Positions 50,839-61,462 of a stretch of DNA of 64,000 nucleotides are shown in pieces. A program made the position numbers and the translations under genes. The DNA is from Strigops habroptila (taxonomy: Eukaryota > Chordata > Aves > Psittaciformes > Psittacidae), in contig NC_044277.2 in assembly GCF_004027225.2 (NCBI RefSeq), positions 31,856,495 to 31,920,494 on the forward strand. The letters are read 5' to 3'. The notes beneath the pieces are model-generated. The model made no database searches and was not told the origin of the DNA. It saw only the letters and a program-made list of their open reading frames with translations. Numbering within the stretch: position 1 is the stretch's first letter; the number at the start of each line of letters is the position of its first letter.

Positions 50839-53773
50839 TGTCTCTTTCTGTTAGATCCCTGTTGTGGTATAGAGCACTTTTGTTCTGGGAGGTTTCCTCT
50901 TTCAGAGCCCCATGGTATTTCCCAGTACTGATGGGCATGGCACACGAAGTTTAATTTTGCTGTCCATAAAGCTCTCATGGAATCCAACTTTCTCAGTCCT
51001 GCAAAAATTACATTAAACCTCCCATGGTTTTCACTGGGGCCTGATCCAACTCATATCGAATTCAGAGGTGAACAAACTGCTCTCAGGGAAGAAATCCCCA
51101 GGATAAGTGTGCAAGATCAAGCGCAGATTTTCTGAAGTCATTTATTACCCCAGAGAGAGGATCTGGGGTGACCAAAACCTGCTCAGTGTCAATCTGAAGT
51201 TATGACTGTCAGAGGTCTTACTCTCCTCATAATTTGTTCCACAAGCTCTTCACTGTTGTGATGAGGGGAGGGTACTGTTTGGTTTGGTTTTGAACTGGAA
51301 TACATTTTCCTCTCCGATGCACATAAAACTCTCATTACAGCCTGAAACAACCATAAAAAGGAACTTTGAAAGCAAACCTGGCCTAGTGGCAAATTATATG
51401 CTTAGCTGAAAAAGATCTCACAAACACTGGAGTGTATATGGTAATATTGGAAGTAAACATCATCATCCACAAAAAATAATGTATAACTTCAGCACCAGAA
51501 CATAGAGGTTAGCACCAAAAGGTATCAATTGCTACCCATCATCTTAGCTGTTTAAATGAGGAAAAAAATCACAAGCAGATATTATAAACAGCTGCACTCA
51601 ATATATAATGATATCAATTACTTCATTTTTGCTCGTATGCCTCTCACAGTATTTTGACCAAAGATATTTTTAGGTTTATTTTAGTTTGTGTATGCTTCCA
51701 TAATTTTATATTTAGAACAGAAGTCTGAGCTAATTTGTCTGTCTTTAAAGGCATACCACTCTGCTTGGACAGAATCAACACAAATCTTCAAGGCTATCAG
51801 AATAGCAACTGGGAGTATTTTGCCTCAGCATAGCCTTGAACTCATCAAGTATTTTCCTCAGAGTGTATCAGAGCAGATATACTGCCAAAGACATCTGAAG
51901 TTTTCTGAGCATTTCAGTACTTTTGTTCTAGCAGCACTTGGTGTCAGGTAATCAGGCAGGGAGCACTGACACTGGCAAAGTAGAGCTTTACTGCTATTGT
52001 CATTACCTGGTCCAAGAGAAAAAAGATGGTAAAAATTGGGCTGATTCAAATAGGTAATACAGAAAGGCCTTCAGTAAACTACTTATCAAATAAAGTTGAA
52101 GGGCAAATTTCATGTGGTAATCAAATATACAATGAGCTGTAATCCTCTCTGTTCAGTGAAAAATATTCAGCTAATGCTTGAGTGCTTGTGGCTGGTTTTA
52201 TCAGGAGCTGCTCTTATGAAGTAGCTTATACCCAGATCATTTTCTACTGCTGTCAGTTACAGTGCGATTACAATAGTTAATCTCTAGCACCATTATGGGA
52301 TATTGTGAAAAAACCTGTATACTTTTTGTTAAAAGCAAAGTTTTCTATGTCCATGAAAAACAAAATATTCCACAAAATCAAGGTATTTGTAGCAACTTAA
52401 AAAGTAACAGATATGATAACATATATACCCGTTATAAGAAATTCAGCTGAATTACAGAATTATAAATTAATTTACAATGTCTAGTCCTGTTTGGAAAATG
52501 TACCATACAACATACAAGTTGCAAGTTCCAAAGTGCATAGTCATTTATTGTTAGACCTACTGTTGTAGGGTCCATGGCTTAACCTGAATGTCTGCTTAAG
52601 CTCTGCTTCCTATCTTGTGTTTCAAAAAAAAGTACTGAAACCAGCTAGATACACTGATTTAACTGTGCTGTCCTTACCACTAGAGAAGATTTCTTATGCA
52701 GAACAAAAACTTATTTGTCACATGCATCTTTTTCAAAAACTGGGCTGGCTGAGGACTGTGACCCACCTAGTAGTTTTGTCTCAATGAATTCTCAATGTGT
52801 ACATAGATGATGCAAAAAGGTTGTGTTTCTCTTATAAAACAGGACTGGATTTTACTCAACCAAAGTGTTTGACTGATTGAGCACTGTCAGAGTTCAAATC
52901 TTTTAAACCAAAAGGAAAACCATTTATATTGTAACTGATAGGATGAATATTAGTAGAATATTACAAGTGTTATTCCTTTTAAACATGGACACATTTTAAG
53001 ATGATAAACCTGTCTAGTTGTTGTCCTGTCAGATAGAGAAGTGTCACTAACCAGAAACGCCTGAAAAGCCATAGATCTGTTGTTGACATTCTCTGAAGGA
53101 TCAGATTAGGGATAGATGGAAAGCAGTGACAACATTTCATAAGCTGTAGAGCCCATTCCCCCCACACAGCTATCTTGCTGGATTAAAAAAATACATGGAG
53201 AATTCAAACTATATCACCAATATGATACTTGATATTTTCATGACAGACTATCTCAAACACCCTCAAAAGGACTGACTTAGTGGCTTAAAGACACATACAT
53301 ATGTAGCATTAGTGAAATCCTCTGTTGTTCTGCTTGCTCTACTCAGTATTGCTTTTCAACGTTCATAAACTTCAGAGGTCTAAATGTAGCAGTGTGAGCA
53401 GACTAAACATGTATATTTAAAGTGGAGTATATTCTGGCCTGTAATACAAAGCCAAAACTTAAGGCTATTTCAATGACATAGTAGTTGTGGCAGATATTTG
53501 ATTTCCTCCTTTTTATAATCTGTTTTTCAAGAAAACTACCTGTATAATAGTCTATCTTAAAGTGCAGGTCATCTTTATAAATGTTCTAGTAAGCACTCAT
53601 AAGGTGTTCAGGTTTAGTAGGAAAGGTATGAATAAACAGATTTGGTTTTTATTAATTCACATAGATATTTTCAAGAAACCGTGCAATATATTTTAAAGGA
53701 CACTGCCAATTGTTTTAGAAATTTAGAATTTTTGTAAAAAATCTGTATGAAGTTTTAAAGTTGCCTAATGTCC

Positions 53774-53779
53774 TTTATT
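53774..53779 (-). promoter_or_regulatory. Candidate PI15 polyadenylation signal (AATAAA)
   Basis: The plus strand reads TTTATT, that is AATAAA on the minus strand, about 0.98 kb after the PI15 stop. It is the first canonical hexamer met downstream. Nothing beyond the hexamer supports it, and the nearer ATTAAA copies could be used instead. Confidence 0.3.
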
Positions 53780-54760
53780 TGGAAATCCTATGATCTAATT
53801 TTAGGTCTGATCTCTCCTTGAAAGTTTTACTTGGCTGAGTTTCAGTCAGGGGGATAACACATATACTGGCAAACTTATAGTCTAAAAGAATGTCATATAT
53901 TGATGTGTGTTGCTTTGTAGCAGTATATTTCTTTGCTTTCCTGTACAAGAATAAATACACTGCTGCAAAGCATCATTATGCCATTATGACCATGTTCAGA
54001 AGCACAGGAAGGTAGAATTAGGCTGTGCTATTATACCAATATTTAAAGTGATGTAACTTTCTATCTAGGTAAGACTTTTAGCATATGAGTTAACAGCCAC
54101 TGCATCTTGGCTAGCGTGGTTCCTCATTGTCTCTAATTTTCCTGTCTGCACACCGGCATCGTTGATGATAGCAGCAGCCACGTGCTGAACTCTTGAAATA
54201 CCATAAATAAATTGATGTTGTGCATGAGGTAGGTAATATCCTGCAGTTTCTCTTGCACATATGTTTTCCTCTGCTCAGAGTCCCGTTGATGTTGCAGGTG
54301 GAAGCAGCAGTGTAAATGAGAGGAACCATTAAGAGTGTGAGGACAATTTGTTGTTTTGCATGTCACGCTCCATTTTTAAAGCACAGTATTAAACAACGAC
54401 CCTTCTCTTTCTGGAGCTATGATCTTTTAAAGGAAGTAATAATCTTTAATTTTTAATGTGCTTTTTATAGACCCTAATCTTCAGGAAGCTACACTTGCTA
54501 AATTATTTTGCTCTCCTTGAACAAAATATTAATATAAAAGGGTTAATGTGAGTCTTATATCCAGAAGTGTTAAAACCAAATTATACTATACTTTGAAAGC
54601 TAATTATACAAAAGCATACAAAAAGAAAACATCAGAGTATTATTACAGTATCTCTCTATATATAATATGTGCAAAATTCAATATACAAGCTTCTGGTTAC
54701 TCATCCATGGGTTTTTGGTTTTGGTTTGGGGTTTTTTTTCAAAATTATGTAAACCTTAAC
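53774..54760 (-). other. PI15: Probable PI15 3' untranslated region
   Basis: Sequence directly downstream of the PI15 stop on the minus strand must include the 3' UTR. Two ATTAAA-type hexamers (minus strand) lie at 54452-54457 and 54445-54450, about 300 bases after the stop. The first AATAAA seen is at 53774-53779, and another is near 53648. I cannot tell which is used, so the extent is a guess reaching to the first AATAAA. A G/T-rich tract at 54709-54740 (C/A-rich in the mRNA) lies just inside it. Confidence 0.4.
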
Positions 54761-54896
54761 TTATTTAAACCAGTATAAGTAGTTTGATGTTACTCCTGGG
54801 AAACAAAGATTGTCGGTACAAGAACCTCCATAGCTTGGAGGGCAAGCTGAACATGGGACTCCTACTTTATATGGTGCTTCTCCAATCCAATTACCC
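54761..54896 (-). CDS. PI15: PI15 last coding exon with stop codon
   Basis: The exon completes the split Lys codon and encodes [15 protein letters not shown], then a short four-cysteine tail ([18 protein letters not shown]), then [13 protein letters not shown] followed by TAA. The short tail ending in YWFK is what I remember for PI15. CRISPLD1 and CRISPLD2 continue into LCCL domains here, and R3HDML ends differently, which is why PI15 is preferred. The four exons together encode 167 residues and a stop. Human PI15 is, from memory, 258 residues, so about 91 N-terminal residues are missing from the window. The acceptor is ATTTTCAG. An ATG-initiated open frame extends upstream into the intron, but that part is not coding. 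Confidence 0.96.
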
Positions 54897-57800
54897 CTGA
54901 AAATAATAAAGGAAAAAGAGTGGTTAGTAATTTCAGAGAGGAAGAAAAACAATCATTAAACATAGTTGTTTTGATTAATTAAAGGTATTGTCTTCAGCGA
55001 TACCCTATAAACGTCCTGATACTGGAAATATACATTAATATATTTCTGGAGGTTACTGACAAATATTGATCTACCAATTCCCTAAAACCAGCAGGAGAAT
55101 GACCATGTCACCCCAGGCCAGTGGTCAGTTCTATATCCTTTAGTCTCCATGGTAAAGTTCTAGTTTTCTTTCTTTTGCTCCAGCCAAATGATTTTTGGTT
55201 CTCTGAGCCTGGGACAGAGTATTTTTTACGGGAGGGCTATATTTATGAGACCTTAGCAACATAAACATTGGTGCAAGATTTTCCTTGAGCAGTTTCTTGT
55301 CTGGCAGTTATCTTAAAACTTGGTTTTGATTGAGTGAAAAATAAATTGAGTGAAATCTTATTCTTAAGTTGTACTACCCTAGGTCCATGTTGTGAAGCTC
55401 TGGGGTAGAATCCATGGTGAGAGAAAAGGCAAGATGAAAAGTATTCTCAACAGTAATATATTAAAAAGAATTGTATTTGGACATTTGTAGCGGTCTCGTA
55501 TATGTTAATGGGAGGAGAAGGAAGGCTTCCATCTGGTGAATAGTGCTGTGTAATAAAGCCTGAGCGGAAAGGGGTACAAGTCTGGAAACTGATCATGTGA
55601 AAAGAGGTTACTCTGAAATATCTAACATCTGAAAAACACATCTAGACTTTTAGGTGCTTATATAAAACCTGGGCTTTTAGATATTCATGTAACATTCATG
55701 ATGTAGGCAGAAAGAAAGTTAAAATTAGACTTTTACTTAAATGTTATGTCTCACTGAGCAGGGAACTTTCCTCTAGTTTGCATGTGACATGGTATAGCAA
55801 TGAGCAATGCAATTATTTATGAAACATTTTCTCATCCTCCACCTCCTAGCCAATAACATTGGATCAAAAGCTCTGGTCTGGGTTGTGCTTTGGAATAAAG
55901 TAGGAATCTCTCAAATAATTTTCTCATTCCTACCTCTCTTCCAAATGGGTACAGCAGACTGAGTGCTCAGGAAATATATTTAGTTTGATAACAGATATGG
56001 AAATACAGAAAGCTGATTTCTGCTTCATTTTCTATGCAACGCATGACTGATTTCTGTGAGTCTGTTAGAAAAGCAGTGGCAGGGACTTTTAAACTTTATA
56101 GTTATCCTCCTAAACTTTTTGCCTGATTTCAGAAGCATAGATTTTTTTTTTTTTTGGCATTACAACATTACATCATAGCATCAGGGAAAATTATTTGAGT
56201 TCTAAATCCTAAACCTTTGTCAAATTCCAACCTGAATTACTTGGGTCAGAGCTGTAATACCCTCTTCTTCTTTAGAGGAGTTCCCTTCTCAGAAAGACAC
56301 AACCTTTATTGACTGGCAAAGAAAATTCTGCATGTGTGCCCAAGGACTCTAAGCAAAATCTATTTAACTCAAACTAATTAATTCTTGGGAACATGAACTT
56401 AAGCCAGACAAGACCAGTCAGTAACTTTTTTGTGACTGTGCAATAAGTAGATGAGAAAGCCCCAATTCCACTACCTATGAACCAAAGTTCTACTCAAAAT
56501 CTTATCCAGAAAAGAAGCTTGTAACTCTGGGCTTTGGTTTGCTGTTTGAGAAACAGTGGGGTTTTTACACTGAGAAAATGTAAAATGTCATTAATTCACT
56601 GTTAACTGATACACAAACAGTGCAGCAGTTTTCAATAATGTATAATGCATAAAACTGTTCTTTTCCTATATATGTACATGATAGATGTACTCTGGAAGTT
56701 TGTAATTTTTTTTTTCCTTCAAATTAAGATAAATAATAAATGACATTTGGGTTTCTTTTATAAACTTTGATTTCACCTTGTCCATGTTGTAGAGCTAAAA
56801 TTCAGATACAGTTTTGCTGCCTCATCTTTGCTCCCTCACATTCATTTCTTACCACCCTTTTCTACTAGATATTAAAGGCAAAATGACAGAGAAATCTCTT
56901 TGATTTCCACAGGCTGTTTTTCCCGAATTCAGTTTCCTTACTAAATCCTATCTTTTTTTTTAAGTTGCAGAATCTTTAAAAATTCTTCTACTCATGTAAC
57001 AGCTAGAATAATGACATATTCTTGCATGTTCTTTACCACAAATGGACCTGTGCCACTGTGAGTTTATGGAAAACATGCTCAATGAATTATACTTAGATTT
57101 CTGTACAGAACTATGGCTTTGCCTAATATAGAGTCAGAGAAACCAACCATTTACACTGCCCATGCTGCTTTTGAAGCATTGGTCCAAACCAGACCTCAAA
57201 TCGAAGCTCTCCCAGAGCCACAAGTTATTGAACCATTCTGCACCCAGATGTAAGCTTGAGATGATATCTAGGAAATGCTGGGGGAAAATTCATTTCTTCA
57301 TTTCAACCTAACACATGTCTGCACAGCTACCTGATAGAGGGCTACCTATGGGTGTCTATGGTCTACACTTTGAAGGACCCTAACATAGAAGGCAAGATGA
57401 GATTTGGAGACACTGAGCTTAGGTAGATGGACTTTGTAGGAAACTTACACTATGGATACCCTTATGAAGCATGGTCATAAGCAGAAGTGTCTTGTGGGCA
57501 ACAACATGTATTCACGGTAAATCAAGCGTCTGAATAACAGTGGGATTGCTTACCTGAAGAAGACTAGGTCACCATGATTACATATAACAGAGTGAAGAAA
57601 TAAGGAATTGAAAGTAGAGTGGAGTCAGCATAAAGAAGGAAGATAATGATGACGACGATAATGATCATGATGATAATGATAATGACGATGATTATGATAA
57701 CGATAATGATAATAATAATCCAGAAAACAAGGGTTTAGGTTTGTTCCTTACACATCCAGTTATTTCCTTTTCTTCCTTGTATATCAAAGTCATGCATTTT

Positions 57801-57953
57801 TTGTATGTTCAAATGTGAAGTTAGAACGAAGGAGCAGCCAGCAGAAAAAGCACAAGAGGTCAAGCTGCAGAAAAAGGAGTAAGCAATCCTGTGAGAGGAC
57901 CAAAACATGCATGAAGTATAAAAGTAAACAATATTTAAAAGAAAGCAACTCAC
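54897..57953 (-). other. PI15: PI15 intron (about 3.06 kb)
   Basis: The largest complete intron in the window, with a strong donor (GTGAGT) and acceptor (ATTTTCAG). It contains a 14-base poly-T run near 56142 and an interrupted GAT/GATAAT microsatellite at 57642-57719. No CR1 fragment or additional exon was recognised in it. Confidence 0.88.
57642..57719 (+). repeat. GAT/GATAAT microsatellite in PI15 intron
   Basis: About 78 bases of GATAAT, GATGAT and GACGAT trinucleotide units with a few interruptions, about 235 bases from the 3' end of a PI15 exon on the intron side. Confidence 0.92.
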
Positions 57954-58069
57954 TTTGGGGCATAGTTGCATACCAAGTAAACAGCTCGTCGCCAAACAGA
58001 TCCCCAGACGTTCATATTGTGGCATGTGTGGATTGCGCAGCCTATACGATTGGAAGTGGCCCAAACCAT
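57954..58069 (-). CDS. PI15: PI15 coding exon (CAP domain, CRISP signatures)
   Basis: This exon starts in phase 0 with [16 protein letters not shown], the second half of CRISP signature 1, and runs through [20 protein letters not shown], which contains CRISP signature 2. Cysteines in GCAIHTC and VCNYAP are those that form the conserved CAP disulphides. The exon ends with two bases of a Lys codon (AA/GTGAGT), a strong donor. The acceptor is TTATTCAG. It is separated from the preceding coding exon by only 145 bases, but from the last exon by about 3.06 kb. At 116 bases (38 codons + 2) the phase agrees with the following exon, which supplies the third base of the Lys codon. Confidence 0.96.
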
Positions 58070-58214
58070 CTGAATAAATATTTATTATTGGTGAAGTCCA
58101 AATTGAAAAGAAATATATATATACACATTTATTTGAGAGAGAGCTAAAAATACATCACAGAAAAGTCCAGCTTTGGACGATAGATTTTGAATAGAAGAAT
58201 GTAATTTATATAAC
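58070..58214 (-). other. PI15: PI15 intron (145 bp) with weak donor
   Basis: Very short intron lying between codons for Gln and Met inside CRISP signature 1. Its donor begins GTTATA, which departs from the usual GTRAGT; its acceptor is TTATTCAG. It contains a small AT dinucleotide run and nothing else recognisable. Confidence 0.88.
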
Positions 58215-58347
58215 CTGTGTGTAATGGGTGCACATGGGTCCGTAACATCGCATGGGGCACCTGGGGTTGCAGTCCTGAGGGTAAGGGAAAGCATAATCCT
58301 TCACCTCATCATACCATGGCTTTACCAGCTGGAGAATAGATCGATAC
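58215..58347 (-). CDS. PI15: PI15 coding exon (CAP domain, central part)
   Basis: The exon opens with the last base of the split Arg codon and encodes [18 protein letters not shown], then a Cys-rich stretch [18 protein letters not shown]. The Glu in WYDE and the His in THYTQ correspond to two of the conserved CAP-cavity residues. HYTQ begins CRISP signature 1, which continues as MVWATS in the next exon, so the intron splits the signature. The acceptor is an ordinary CCCAG. The donor reads CAG/GTTATA, which is a weak match at intron positions +3 to +6, but reading through gives a stop after two codons and the next exon joins in frame, so I keep it. The length of 133 bases (1 + 44 codons) fits the phases on both sides. 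Confidence 0.95.
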
Positions 58348-58348
58348 C

Positions 58349-58629
58349 TGGGTTTGTTTAAAATACAGAAAGAAAAACATGTCATTTTAGATTTAAGTAT
58401 TTTGGAATTTTCTGCTGCTAATTCCTCTCATGCGGGCCACCTAAATATACATTTCTCCATGCATCACTAGGGGCACAGCATTAAGCAGTAATACTCTTAA
58501 GCCAAATGAACATAGATGGATATCAATTATTGCTAGAATACTGGATGACATTTGCATCAGTCTAAGATCTGGATCTCAAAAGGTGCTCAAAGGCTGTCAA
58601 AATAACTGTTTTGGAGGGTATCTGCCTAC
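58349..58629 (-). other. PI15: PI15 intron (about 282 bp, GTAGGC..CCCAG)
   Basis: Short intron between the first two visible coding exons (full span 58348-58629). It interrupts an Arg codon after its second base. No repeat or other feature was seen in it. Confidence 0.9.
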
Positions 58630-58748
58630 CTTCCAGTTCTTACAGACAGGTTCTGGCCCAGGAATCTTAGTAAGTAGGAAGGTCCATGGTCCCAAATGCA
58701 TGTAGCAGCCCAAGCCTCTGCAGATTTGGCAAGAGTTTCATCCCAAAC
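58630..58748 (-). CDS. PI15: PI15 coding exon (CAP domain, first exon visible in window)
   Basis: This exon encodes 39 full codons plus two bases of a split Arg codon, beginning [15 protein letters not shown] and ending [10 protein letters not shown]. It belongs to PI15, a secreted CAP-superfamily (CRISP/Ag5/PR-1) protein described as a weak trypsin inhibitor. The W-A-x-x-C-I-W-D-H-G segment and the GQN motif are typical of the first half of the CAP fold. The acceptor is TTGTCAG and the donor is AG/GTAGGC; both give a frame that joins exactly to the next exon. Human PI15, from memory, is almost identical here. The preceding exon, which should carry the signal peptide, the basic cleavage site and the first CAP histidine, was not found up to position 64000 and probably lies further right. 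R3HDML and CRISPLD1 are the nearest alternatives but fit the C-terminal exon worse. Confidence 0.95.
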
Positions 58749-60520
58749 CTGACAAGATAAAATATCCTTAGCAGTAGAATGGGAAAAAAACAGACAGCGA
58801 TCACACTGCAAGAGCACAAGAAGCAAGTAGCCTAAGTCACAAATATACTATCATAACACATCAGATGCGGAACAGGCAAAGAACTCTTCAATTCAGAAAA
58901 CTGTGGGGCAGCGTGTACAGGATGTAACAGAATTTGCCCTATCACTGAACAGAATTCCCGCCCACATCAGAGGAAGACAAGTATTCAGATCTCTCCCTTT
59001 TTTCTGGAAAAGCCCTTCACTGAACAGGCATTGTTCTACCATTTTGCCTTTTGTGTTGATGAGATCCATGTGTGGAAAGGAGTGAAATGTTGGCTGAGAC
59101 TCAGACAGAAAGTCAAAGTGAAGGAGAGGCACATGGGGAAGAACAATTCAGCACAGGTATTACATACCTCATGAAACCCCAACACGTTTGAAATAGGATT
59201 TCAAGAGTATCTATAGCCAGAAAGAGTATGTGGCAGCTTTTCATATTTAAGGCCACAAGGTCAAGAAAAGGGATTCCACAAAGGCAAAGACTCTGGATAG
59301 TTTCCAGGTGCAGTATGAGTTTCACCACTTAATTCTGCACAGGAGCTGACATTACTCCCTGCCTGGAATAAAAAAATAACAAGTCTGTAAGAAGAGACAA
59401 TTTGACTTCTGAAGTTCTCCAATGATAGGAACATGACAAGTGAATTTGAATACTGTCTCCTTTATATGCTTTGCCTGCTCACTTACATTCTTGATTTGTA
59501 ACTCTGCTGTTTTCTACACAGCATATGGGCTTCCCTCAACAATAACAGAGAGATCAGCAGTAGAATCTGCTGTACTATTGGAGATCCAGATAAAGAATAT
59601 CTCACTGTTATATTACAGGTATGCATAAATCCTACTATAACTTAGTGTTTATATCCAACTAGTCTGTAGATCCTGGAGTTAGATGTACATTTTTAATACC
59701 CCAAGTGGAGTGTTTTGGTGCAGGATAATTTTAGTGAACTTCAGGTAAAGAGACAGGAACAGAATGTGCTTACCCAGCCCATTGCAGCTTTTTAAACATA
59801 AACCCAAACTCATAAATCTTGAGTGGCTATGAAATAAAGAGTATGCTCTCTCAGGTACGAAATAAAGGGCAAAGTCAGAAATAAACTTATCAAAGGATAA
59901 GGTGGCCCATACCACAGATATTTTCCGTACTATGAACTAATAATGATTTCTAACACTGAATTCATAGCTTTAAGTTTGCAACCTGCAGAGTGGAAAGACT
60001 GAGCACAGACCATGGACCAGGACAGTAATTCATGTCCTGACTCTGTCTGATAGTTTGTGAAATTTCTCTAAATGAAAATGACAAAATCTAGTAAATTTAA
60101 TGAAACTGCCAATGTTGAGCAGGTGGGGTATCTCCTAGATTGAACCTGAAGAAGCACAACAGAGAGCAATATGAACTCTTAATGCAAACGATCTTCCATT
60201 CAAGTCAAACTGCCTTAGGAAAAGTAAGATGGATGGTGTTTAAAGCAGGACATATTTACTTTACACCTATTTATAAAGAGTCCCAGAATAAAGTCAAAGC
60301 AAACTGCCAGTAAAAGGACAAAACAGAGAAGTGTCAGGAAGCAGCATGCTAAGAAGGACTGGTCTTCAAGCCAAGGAACACTCTGACTTCAGCTCTGAAA
60401 AATGATGGGGAGTTTCTCAGAGGAGTTAGAGATAAGTCTATAACTTGTGAAGAGAAGGATAAGCTGGAGCACTAGGGTACAAGGGAGGGGATCCAGGACT
60501 GCTATGGTACCATCCAAACC

Positions 60521-60546
60521 CCAGGAAATGCTCCCAGGAAATGCTC
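60521..60546 (+). repeat. 13-bp tandem duplication
   Basis: CCAGGAAATGCTC occurs twice without a gap (60521-60533 and 60534-60546), followed by a partial third start. Confidence 0.93.
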
Positions 60547-61394
60547 CAGGCCCCAAGGACAAGAAAACTGTGTATAGACATATCTTCTGCTTCAAATATC
60601 TGATGTTAAGTCAACTAGCTGCATGTGGACAGTGTAAAAAACCCCTTTATAACCTCTGTGGTACACCCCAAAAAGAAGATTAAAGAGGGGGGCAGCAGTA
60701 GGTGCAAGCATAAAAGTGTGCCTGAGAGGCCAGGGCCACAGTTGGTGTTCGGAGGCTGCCCAGGCCCAGGGGAACAGAGGAAAACAAGGATCCAGCACGA
60801 GTCCAGACACAGCTGCCTGGTGTGCATCCACAAGGGGCAGCTCCGCCAGGACTGTGACACCCCATAAACACCCTCCTTTGCTGGGATTAATCATGCTTCT
60901 GGCGCGAGTGCTCCCTGCCAGGAGGCTGAACATGAGGTTTGTGTTCTTGCTTCCAAATAACCTGGCTGCAGTCCCACAATAATCTAAACGTGTATTGTAT
61001 TTGCACAAATAGCACAAGCTCTTCATGTCCACCGAGCATATTTTTGCATATTAAATTGCCTTGAAAAATTGCATGTTAGGTGTTCAAAAGAAATGTGAAG
61101 ACGAGATTAGGTTTTCACTATTAATGCCCTCTCTAACCTAAGCATGGCCCACGCCTTGGACAGTGAGACCATTGCTAGTCCACTTTCATTTCTCCTCAGC
61201 TTCATTTTCTGGTTCTCAGCAGCATTTGACTGGTAAAGTATTAGGGGATTGTTTCAAACTCAGTTAAAAAGTTGTGGGTTTGGCAGGTAAGCATTACTGT
61301 GATACATAGTGAGCTCTGTTTTTCATTATCTGTTCACTCTTGACCACTCTCTGGACATATGAAATTTTTGGCAAACAAAAAAGGAAAAAAAAGA

Positions 61395-61462
61395 GAGAAA
61401 GAGAAGAACTTAACTACTGAAGACAGAGAAGAACTGAGAAAGAGAAGAACTTAACTACTGAA
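61395..61462 (+). repeat. 41-bp-period tandem duplication
   Basis: A 27-base segment beginning GAGAAAGAGAAGAACTTAAC occurs at 61395-61421 and exactly again at 61436-61462, embedded in a purine-rich stretch. Confidence 0.92.

Larger units (their letters stand above)
48641..53773. other. Intergenic between last CR1 stub and PI15 3' end
   Basis: Holds the TTTTA and TATC microsatellites near 50.3-50.8 kb. No gene, transposon or exon of a downstream neighbour was recognised. Confidence 0.55.

Noticed and set aside
54548..54778. Plus-strand frame of 76 codons at the end of PI15
   Set aside because: It is antisense to the PI15 3' UTR and last codons and has no support.
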